From the NCBI RefSeq assembly GCF_000226115.1, contig NC_016458.1, forward strand, positions 2,728,001 through 2,792,000: a stretch of DNA of 64,000 bases, read 5' to 3'. How positions within the stretch are numbered: position 1 is the first letter of the stretch; the number at the start of each line of letters is the position of its first letter. The translations under genes and the position numbers were made by a program. Origin of the DNA: Thermothielavioides terrestris NRRL 8126. Lineage: Eukaryota; Ascomycota; Sordariomycetes; Sordariales; Chaetomiaceae. Below the pieces are notes generated by a model. The model worked only from the letters and a program-made list of their open reading frames with translations, searched no databases and was not told where the DNA came from. Below are positions 57,307 to 64,000 of the stretch, in pieces.

Positions 57307-59346
57307 CTAAGCAATCCAAAGCTGCTCATACTCTACATCCCGTACTTCCCCAGTATCCAGCCCCAGGAGATCACACTTGCCCAGCAAGGTAACGGACCGA
57401 GATGCTGGATCTGAATGTCGAAAAACGAGCGGGAATCTGCAGTGCCGCACCATAAATATGCGGTCACCCGGCTCCGCGTTCTTCGGTCCGCGCCCGATGT
57501 ACCCTTCCTCCGACTCGACCAACCTTAGCCCATCACACCAGTTTACCATATGGTCAGTGACTCTCCTAGGGTTCGAGAGGTTCAAGGCATCTCCCAATCG
57601 GTTCCATCCCATCGATTCTCGCACGTTGACGCCCGGGAACACCGCCTCTGCATATGTTTCCGGAAACTCCTCGCCCCAGCTCAATCCCAAGAGTGACGCT
57701 GCGGTCTCAAGTGGCTCGCCCGTAGGAGCTCCCCCGCTGAATATCTTGTTGAAGCTGAAGATGAGCCACGCAATAAAGTCACAAGCGACCTCGTGCACTC
57801 GGGTCGGGTACTCGTCCGGCGTCAGGGCTGCGATCTGTTCCTGCATCACCAGACGCACCAGAGCTTGCAGGGGCGGGATACCGGTCGGATAGCGTCTTCC
57901 GTTCAACCGTTGCGCGGTCACGTAGTCCATGCAGAACCGGACCATGTCCCACTGCCACTCCAGCTTGCTCTCCGAAAAGCGGCGGAGCTGGGTTACCTTC
58001 TTCACGGTACCACATCGAACGGCGTCCACCTTTAACAGCCGGCCATCGATGAGAATCTCCAGGGATGGCCCGCCATCGTGGCCCTGCTGCTCCGCATGGT
58101 GCTGACTCCCACCCCATCTCATCCAGTCGACAGCACGGTAGCCCTTGAAGTTGAAGATGTCCGGAACCCACGACGGCAAATCTAGCTCAACGCTGGTCCT
58201 GTGCTCTTCTTTGGAAGTCACGTAAGCAAGAAGCTCCAAGTTCCCCTCGGATCGCATGGTCTTGACGGCCCAATCCGCGTACACTTCCCAGACAGGCTTG
58301 TTGTAGTCTGGCTCGATGCCATGGTCCTTGATCAGGTGCAGCAGGCCGTAAACAACGTCGCGCGGCTCGGTCGCCGCCCGCGTACCGGCGATATCCAGCA
58401 CGAACATCAACGACGGCTGCACCAGACCCTGCTGGACAGCCGAGAGCTTCGCTCTCATGGCGAGTTCGCCGCGAACCCCCAGCGTAATGTTGGTCCAGAC
58501 GCCGGCGTCCACAGCTTCCACCATCTTCCCGCTGAAGACGTTCAGAATGCACTCGGACAGCTGGTCGAGCTCGGCCTCGGTGAAGGACACGCCGCCGCAG
58601 ACGTAGACGTGCGTCGCCGGGTCGGCGAGGAGCAGCTCCTGCGTGATCCAGATGCGTCTCCAGTACTCCGCCTGGAAGAGCGCAACCATGCCGCTCAGCT
58701 GGGCGTTGTGCTCCAGCCAGATATGCTCCGTCTCGCGCAGCCAGGCCTCGAGCCGAGCACGCGGCGGAATGGGCTGCTGCTGCTGCTCGTCAGCCAGCCC
58801 ATCAGCCAGCCCACCCGGCGTCGCAGCGACCTCCTCCTGCTCCTGCTCCTCCCTGAGACGCGCCCACTCCCTCGCAATCCGGGTAACCGCCCGCGCCCCG
58901 TCCGCGAGCTGGTCGTCCGAGCCGAGCCACGAGACGACGGACGCCGCGCGGCGGTAGATGTCGCCCATCAGGCGCAGCTGGCTGTTCCGTTCGGCGACAT
59001 CGTCCTGGTTGATGCAGAGCGCGTCGATCCACAGGGGCACGCCGGACTCCCGAGAGGCGAAGCCCTGTCTCCGGAGGTGCACCAGGCAGTCGTGCAGGTT
59101 CGAGCGGACGCTGAAAGGGCGGCCGTTGAGCTGGATGTGGTGGGCGGGGCCGTTTGCGCTGCCCCATGTGTAGGATAGGGCGTTGTAGGGGAGATTCTGG
59201 GAGAGGGAGATTGTGGTGAGGGTGGCATGGATTTCCTCGTCAGGTGTGGGTGAGGGGTTGTCTTCGCTGGAGGATGGGGAGAGCCACAGAACACGGATCT
59301 CTTGCCGTGAGGGGTCGAGGGTCTGGTAGGGGAAGCTCTGGGGCAT
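57307..59346 (-). CDS. Heterokaryon-incompatibility (HET) domain protein
   Basis: An intron-free frame of 679 aa. The HET domain (PF06985) is at the N-terminus with its three blocks: YNALSYTWG at 54-62, LWIDALCINQDDVAER at 105-120 and MGDIYRRAASVVSWLG from 127. The C-terminal 450 residues show the usual poorly conserved regions of this family (RDVVYGLLHLIKDHG, ELDLPSWVPDIFNFKG) and no additional domain I recognise. HET proteins take part in non-self recognition and regulated cell death after hyphal fusion; many paralogues have no assigned allele system. Whether this one has a partner gene is not shown by the window. A glutamine run and an Asp/Ser patch lie in the loops. The nested MITE block is 250 bp upstream. 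Confidence 0.9.
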   Translation of the reverse strand: MPQSFPYQTLDPSRQEIRVLWLSPSSSEDNPSPTPDEEIHATLTTISLSQNLPYNALSYTWGSANGPAHHIQLNGRPFSVRSNLHDCLVHLRRQGFASRESGVPLWIDALCINQDDVAERNSQLRLMGDIYRRAASVVSWLGSDDQLADGARAVTRIAREWARLREEQEQEEVAATPGGLADGLADEQQQQPIPPRARLEAWLRETEHIWLEHNAQLSGMVALFQAEYWRRIWITQELLLADPATHVYVCGGVSFTEAELDQLSECILNVFSGKMVEAVDAGVWTNITLGVRGELAMRAKLSAVQQGLVQPSLMFVLDIAGTRAATEPRDVVYGLLHLIKDHGIEPDYNKPVWEVYADWAVKTMRSEGNLELLAYVTSKEEHRTSVELDLPSWVPDIFNFKGYRAVDWMRWGGSQHHAEQQGHDGGPSLEILIDGRLLKVDAVRCGTVKKVTQLRRFSESKLEWQWDMVRFCMDYVTAQRLNGRRYPTGIPPLQALVRLVMQEQIAALTPDEYPTRVHEVACDFIAWLIFSFNKIFSGGAPTGEPLETAASLLGLSWGEEFPETYAEAVFPGVNVRESMGWNRLGDALNLSNPRRVTDHMVNWCDGLRLVESEEGYIGRGPKNAEPGDRIFMVRHCRFPLVFRHSDPASRSVTLLGKCDLLGLDTGEVRDVEYEQLWIA

Positions 59347-59548
59347 TTCGCACGTAAAAGTTCTGTGCCTGCTGAGAAAGCCTTGGCCAGAACTCTATAC
59401 AAGAAAACCGCACCCGATGAACAACAACGGGAACCAGAACCTGTCGCTGTTGTGGGGCCGCAAAGCTGGGTTGCCCACTTGGGCATGCGGGCTCAGGGGC
59501 TCAGGGGGAGGGAGGTTTTGGTGTGCCCATCACTTGGGGTGAGCACGC

Positions 59549-59569
59549 TAACGATAACGATAACGTTAA
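59549..59569. repeat. Short TAACGA tandem repeat
   Basis: Two exact units and a partial one of TAACGA (59550-59567 approximately), about 200 bp upstream of the HET start. Function unknown. Confidence 0.6.
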
Positions 59570-59598
59570 TTCCGCTCGAGGTTAAGCGGGGGATCGGC

Positions 59599-60430
59599 GG
59601 TCGTGGTTATAGAGGTCCCGCCAAGACTAATTTCGGAGGTTGCCGCTTACAAGTATTTACAATCGCTACGGGGTAAGCGGGGCCGCGACGACTTAGAGCG
59701 GTTATGGCTAAAGAGGTCCCGCCAAGACTAATTTCGGAGACTGCCGCTTACAAGTATTTACAATCGCTACGGGGTGAGCAGGGCTACGACGGGGCTACGA
59801 CGACTTCGAGCAATATCAACAACGAACAATCGTAAAGACTCGTTGCAACAACTTTACGAAACCTCAACCAAATCGAAAAAAAAGAAAACGAAGTTAACCC
59901 TCACCCTAACCTTGACCTTCACCCTAACTATAACCCTCACCCTAACTAGCGGGGGCTAGCGCCGCCCCCCGTACCCCTGGCGAACTAACCCGTGGCTAAC
60001 CCGTGGCGATAGTGCAAACCCCTTGGCGATAGCGAAAACGCCTTGGCGATCGGGGTTGCGTAAAAACGTTGTAAAAACATTGCCGACAATTGGCCGAAAT
60101 TAGTCTTGGCGGGACCTCTTTAGCCATCAGCCTTAGAGCAACATCAACAATGCAAAATCGCGAAGACTCGTAGCAACAACTTCACCAAACCTCAACCAAA
60201 TTGAAAAAAAAAAAAGGAGGATAACCCGCACCCTAACCTTGACCTATACCTTAACCTTAACCCGAATCCTAACTAGCGGGGGGGCTAGCGCCGTCCCCCG
60301 CGCCCCTGGCGAACTAACCCCTTGGCGATAGAGCAAACGCCTTGGCGATAGTGGCTGCGTACTGACGTTGTAAAAACATAGCCGACAATTGGCCGAAATT
60401 GGTCTTGGCGGGACCTCTATAACCTCCAGC
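59599..60430 (+). mobile_element. MITE copy 6, interrupted by copy 7
   Basis: Starts GGTCGTGGTTATAGAGG and ends CCTCTATAACCTCCAGC, flanked by a perfect 8-bp duplication GGATCGGC (59591-59598 and 60431-60438). It is split at 59699 by copy 7 and resumes at 60140. Without the insert it is 392 bp. Both terminal repeats share TATAGAGG in place of TAAAGAGG. Confidence 0.93.
59700..60131 (+). mobile_element. MITE copy 7, nested in copy 6
   Basis: 432 bp, from GGTTATGGCTAAAGAGG to TTTAGCCATCAGC, flanked by the 8-bp duplication CTTAGAGC (59692-59699 and 60132-60139), a site inside the left third of copy 6. Telomere-like array at about 59895-59948. Confidence 0.93.
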
Positions 60431-60438
60431 GGATCGGC

Positions 60439-61014
60439 ACTCAAGGCAGCCCCACTAGCCTTCCGTAATCCGCCCTGAGCTGCCTTTCCACATCAGGGTT
60501 ATCCCTCCATCGCGTTCTCGAATTTTCGATAGGTGAACTAACGTTACATCTGCTGGAGTTAGTCAGCGTACCGCTGCGGCGGTCGTCGCAAAAACTTACC
60601 AGACCCTCACCTGCTTACTCCCAATGATCTGACAACGATTTAGCGTTCACAAGCATGTCGCTGCATGCAGTTGGCACTCGGAGACTTGAAACGAACTGCA
60701 CCCCGCGAAAAGTTTCCCACACAAACATGCGAAGAACGTCTATCAGCTTCTCGCAGAAAGTTGCCCACCCAGAACTTATTGCGAACCGTTTGTCAGCCGG
60801 AGCCCGTGTATGCCCGAGTCAATCCTCGTGTGACATGATCGCATGATGGCGGCTGGAGCGAGTGTCTCTGTGTATAAGAGGACCGCGTCGTGGTTTTCAG
60901 GAGCCCATGAGATAGACAATTGATCAGCAACACTGCGGCTTCTTTCAGCCATTCCTCTGCACTCTCCAGCCCAAGTTCTTATCTCTCAAGCCCAAGTTCA
61001 TAATTTCTCGTGCA
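60439..61014. other. Upstream region of the epimerase-like gene
   Basis: About 580 bp between the MITE block and the next start codon, containing a TATA-like site. No gene seen. Confidence 0.45.
60873..60878 (+). promoter_or_regulatory. Possible TATA box
   Basis: TATAAG about 140 bp upstream of the start codon of the epimerase-like gene, in a GC-rich context. Inferred from sequence and position only. Confidence 0.35.
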
Positions 61015-62268
61015 ATGGCGAACAAGAAGGCCCTCGTCACGGCCGCCACCGGCTTTATGGGCGGCAGCTTCCTCGCGCAGCTGCTTGCTTCGACCGACCC
61101 ACGCATCAAGGAGCTGTCCTTCTCCACACTCGTCCGCAAGCAAGAGCAGGCCGACGTGCTGGCCGCGCAGGGCGTGAACGCGATCCTGTTCTCCGGCCTT
61201 GACGACACCGACTTCCTCCGCCGCGTGGCCAGCGAGCACGACATCGTCATCCACAGCGCCCACGGCTTCCACACAGCCTCGTCCAAGGCCCTGATCGAGG
61301 GCCTGGCCGAGCGGAAAAAGGCTACCGGTCAAGACGTCTTCTTCATCCAGGTGAGCACACTCGCTGACGGTTTAAATGAGCCATACACACATCAGCGGGT
61401 GGACGAAGATACTAACGACGCTTGACTACAGACGTCAGGCACCTCCAACCTAGGCGACTTCCCCATCACCAAGCGGCACGTGCACCCGCCGGGCCGCGTC
61501 TTCCGCGACCGCGACGAGAACATCTACCGGTACATGGTCTCGCGCGAGGCGGAGACGCCGTATGGGCAGCGCACGACCGACGTGGCCGTCGTCGAGACGG
61601 GCAAGGCCACGGGCGTCAAGACGTACATCGTCATGTCGCCCATCGTGTACGGCGCCGGGCTCAGCAAGTCCTTCAAGAACCAGTCCTTCAAGAACCGGTC
61701 CTTCCACGGGCCGTTCATGATCCAGTCCGCGCTGGCCAAGGGCCAGGCCGTGTACGTCGGCGACGGCGCCGAGGAGTGGGGGCACGTGCACATCGAGGAC
61801 CTGGCCGCGTTCTACGAGATCCTCGTCAGCAAGCTGCTCGCCGGCGAGGACCTCCCCGAAGGCGAGCACGGGGTGTACTTCGCGAGCTCCGGCACGCACA
61901 CATGGAAGGAGTTCGCCGAGGCGACCGGCAAGGCGGGGTATGAGGTGGGCGCGCTCAAGACGCCCGAGGCGGTGTCCGTGCCGCCGACAGCGGAGGTGTT
62001 TGTGAAGCTCCTGGGTGGCTTTGGCACCCCCGAGCAGGCTGCGATGCTGGCGGAAGTGGGCTTCGCGTCGAGGTGAGTCGCAGTGTTTGAACCTCGTACT
62101 TCTCTGCAGCAGGGTTCATATCTAACGTGCACCAACAGGGCCGTCACGGATGCTCAGTTGGCCCGCAGTCTGGGCTGGAAGCCGCGCAAGACTGATGAGG
62201 ACTGGTGGGCGAGCATCAGGGAGGAGTTTCCTGTGATCTGGGCGCAGACCAAGGCTCAGGGGCAATAA
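61015..62268 (+). CDS. NAD(P)-binding Rossmann-fold protein (epimerase/NmrA-like)
   Basis: Three exons, 61015-61350, 61432-62072 and 62139-62268, encode 368 aa. Introns of 81 and 66 nt have GTGAGC and GTGAGT donors, with an ACTAAC and a TCTAAC branch site. The N-terminus carries the dinucleotide-binding turn VTAATGFMGGSFLAQLL. IVIHSAHGF, TSGTSNLGD and VMSPIVYGAG follow, then the extended SDR positions HVHIEDLAAFYEIL. This is the atypical/extended SDR class (epimerase, dihydroflavonol reductase or NmrA-like). The Tyr-x3-Lys pair is not evident at the expected place (RYMVSREAETPYG), so it could be a sensor-like or atypical member. Substrate unknown. Confidence 0.87.
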
Positions 62269-62329
62269 TTAGGTCATTGTGTGCGAGGAGCATGGCGTTG
62301 TGGTATGTACGAAGATCATGACCTGGGAG

Positions 62330-62332
<3 letters not shown>

Positions 62333-62379
<47 letters not shown>
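62333..62379. repeat. 47-base poly-T tract
   Basis: An uninterrupted run of T from 62333 to 62379, 65 bp after the stop codon of the epimerase-like gene. Read on the minus strand it is a poly-A tail-like run. Confidence 0.9.
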
Positions 62380-62383
<4 letters not shown>

Positions 62384-62510
62384 GGGAGGGAAAGTAATTA
62401 GACGAATTATTCCTTGTCGAATATGAGAATGATATGACTTCAATCGGGCGGACCAGAACCCAGATGCGACCACAGCCAGCCTGCTTGACACCCCTCCAGG
62501 GGCTTTGCCC

Positions 62511-62663
62511 TCAAAGAGCTCCTCGGCATGATCCTTGTCCCAGAACACCAGGCCCAACCGCCTCCACGCCTTCACCAAGTCCGAGGCCCGACGGTGTGCT
62601 ATCATTGCTCTTGAGTGTTTTGGCGGGGATGGGGGGAGGGGTAGCCGGCCTGGTGCTCGTCAT
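62511..62663 (-). CDS. Small Pro/Gly-rich open frame, doubtful
   Basis: A 50-codon minus-strand frame, MTSTRPATPPPIPAKTLKSN onward, with a good start context (CCGCCATGA). It is not recognised as a known family. It lies to the right of the poly-T tract, so a transcript reading leftward would end in poly-A there. It may be the first exon of a small gene, a retroposed copy, or chance. Confidence 0.25.
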   Translation of the reverse strand: MTSTRPATPPPIPAKTLKSNDSTPSGLGLGEGVEAVGPGVLGQGSCRGAL

Positions 62664-62983
62664 GGCGGATTTTGACCTTAAACGATCAAACGACTAAAGG
62701 TATGGAAGATTTCTTTTTTCACTCTTGGGCCTGGATGGGAGTGCCCCCGTAAGAGTCACCATACTTCTCGTCCGACGACCACCCACGGGTGCAAGGAGGC
62801 GCGCGGCGCACCGACCAGTGATTGGGCACATACCCGACACAAGTCACACAACAACTACCAACGAAGACTTCACCCGCAGCTCGGCTCACTCGGCTCACCA
62901 TTCATCCACATAGGTGGGTGAGCCGGAGCCATGCGCACAAGGCTGCCATCTTCCCCAACCATCTCTCTACATCATCTCCCGCC

Positions 62984-63853
62984 ATGCATGCAACCAGAGC
63001 AAGTCTGCGCAATCTGATGCTGCTTGCCATTATCGGCGTGGCCAGCGCCGAAGCTGTCGGCATCTCCCGGGATGTCGCCGTGAGTGCGATCGCCTGGGGC
63101 TCCCTGCGCTGCCCGCCAGACGGCTCGACCAATCTGCCCACGCCCACGTACGGCACTGAGAAGGTCGTGTTCCAGGTCTGCAGCCAGGTCGTCATCAACG
63201 CGCCGACTGCCGCCGTCTACCACGCGCTGCTCGACTTCCAGTCCTACTCCCTCTGGAACAGCTTCGTGGTGGACGTTGCGCTGCCGGCGGACGTCCGGAG
63301 GACGCCCGACGATGTCCGCGTCGGCAACAGCATGGTCTTCACCACGGCGGGGATCCTCCCGCTGATCAACACCACCAGCACCGAGATAGTCACCAAGCTG
63401 TTGGACGAGGACGAGACGCAGGCCGGAGGGTACCTGATGGCGGCGTGGCGGTCCGAAGACGGCGCCGGAGGGTTGCTGTACCGCGCGGAGCACCCCACCA
63501 TCCTCGTCGACCAGGGCGACGGGACTACCCTGTCTGTGTCGTACGAGCCGTACTACGCCGGCCTGCTCACGCCTGCGCTGCGGCTGCTGCAGGGAAAGCT
63601 GCAGAGGTTGTTTGAACAGCAGAACGGGGACGTCAAGGCTCAGGTTACGTGGAGGGAAGGCAACATCTTGGGAAATAACGATGTGGCTGGGTTTCGGGGC
63701 AAGCTGACCACTCTTAGTCCTGCCTGCTCTCAAGATACTTGCCCACTCGAGTCGTCGAATTTGGATGGTGTCAATCTCCTGTTCTTGCCAGTTCGGGAAA
63801 TCCCCCAAGGAGTTCAGCGAGAGACCGTTCGATCCTTCCTTAGCCCTTATTGA
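62984..63853 (+). CDS. Secreted SRPBCC/START-like protein
   Basis: A single frame of 289 aa from MHATRASLRNLMLLAIIGVA, a clear signal peptide with likely cleavage after ASAEA. The frame is open further upstream to 62822, but that would bury the signal sequence. After the signal comes a segment with three Cys, then QVVINAPTAAVYHALLDFQS and YSLWNSFVVDV, the first strand and helix of SRPBCC lipid-binding domains. Matching later strands follow (YLMAAWRSEDGAGG, AEHPTILVDQGDGTTLSVSY). The last 60 residues are less conserved and may be a wrong frame after a missed intron. It probably binds a hydrophobic ligand outside the cell; the ligand is unknown. Confidence 0.75.
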   Translation: MHATRASLRNLMLLAIIGVASAEAVGISRDVAVSAIAWGSLRCPPDGSTNLPTPTYGTEKVVFQVCSQVVINAPTAAVYHALLDFQSYSLWNSFVVDVALPADVRRTPDDVRVGNSMVFTTAGILPLINTTSTEIVTKLLDEDETQAGGYLMAAWRSEDGAGGLLYRAEHPTILVDQGDGTTLSVSYEPYYAGLLTPALRLLQGKLQRLFEQQNGDVKAQVTWREGNILGNNDVAGFRGKLTTLSPACSQDTCPLESSNLDGVNLLFLPVREIPQGVQRETVRSFLSPY

Positions 63854-64000
63854 TGAATGTCCTTATTCTTTCCTCGACGGACTCGGGAGAAAGCTTAGGC
63901 AGGTGGCTAGTGGGCGCCTTCTCCTTTAACCAAGTGAGGCTCGTCAGATGACCATTCTTGCTTCCATTTTTGGGACTTGCCTGCATTGAAGGAGGCATCG
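63854..64000. other. Window end, no gene seen
   Basis: 147 bp downstream of the last gene; nothing recognised. Confidence 0.4.

Larger units (their letters stand above)
62269..62983. other. Region between the epimerase-like gene and the secreted-protein gene
   Basis: About 700 bp; contains the poly-T tract and the doubtful small frame listed separately, and the promoter of the following gene. Nothing else recognised. Confidence 0.45.

Noticed and set aside
58201..59178. A 325-codon plus-strand frame
   Set aside because: Antisense of the HET-domain gene; no independent family signal.
12211..60430. The inverted-repeat family as Tc1/mariner elements with TA duplications
   Set aside because: TTA/TAA next to AAGAGG at first suggested a TA target, but comparison of flanks shows the elements extend 8-9 bases further and have 8-bp duplications.

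Overview
The window is nuclear DNA of a filamentous ascomycete, most likely a Sordariomycete close to Sordariales or Chaetomiaceae. The evidence is GC-rich coding sequence, short introns (about 53-107 nt) with GTRNGT donors and CTRAC branch points, and Hst2, Rho3, Cwc25, CSN2, Mgr2, Rsm22, a SLMAP-type STRIPAK subunit, an ascomycete laccase, a Zn2Cys6 factor and a HET-domain protein. The species assignment is inference. Exon structures were joined by hand from splice signals, reading frame and family motifs.

Left part (1-27 kb), mostly housekeeping: sirtuin hst2 (+), a RanBP2-type zinc-finger protein (+), a Cys-rich single-pass membrane protein (+), the FHA/coiled-coil/tail-anchor STRIPAK protein PRO45/HAM-4 (-), the TIM23 subunit mgr2 (+, five exons), a laccase (+), a bifunctional Met8-Met1 siroheme enzyme (-), rho3 (-, five exons), cwc25 (-) and csn2 (+). 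Between 3.8 and 6 kb lies a decayed element with 36-bp inverted termini.

Middle part (27-52 kb): a gene-poor stretch of about 8 kb (27.3-35.4 kb), then an otubain-type deubiquitinase (+), octanoyltransferase lip2 (-), the mitoribosome factor rsm22 (-), a membrane-anchored thioredoxin (-) divergent from a SPOUT RNA methyltransferase (+), about 3 kb without genes, and a broken MFS transporter relic. Right part (53-64 kb), more accessory in character: a Zn2Cys6 regulator (-) divergent from an ABHD12-like hydrolase (+), a HET-domain protein (-), an NAD(P)-binding epimerase/NmrA-like protein (+) and a secreted SRPBCC-like protein (+).

The most striking unexplained structure is a family of seven short inverted-repeat elements (381-432 bp each) at 12.2, 28.6, 41.1, 41.5, 45.6, 59.6 and 59.7 kb. 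Six copies are flanked by perfect 8-bp target duplications and one by 9 bp. Two copies have been interrupted by a second copy of the same family, and both interruptions are resolvable to the base. Each copy carries a degenerate telomere-like CCCTAA array followed by a G/C-rich hairpin, and none has a transposase. They look like non-autonomous DNA transposons (MITEs), and one sits 58 bp before the rsm22 start codon. A second observation is the strong over-representation of the short motif TGTAGTGTAC in intergenic DNA.
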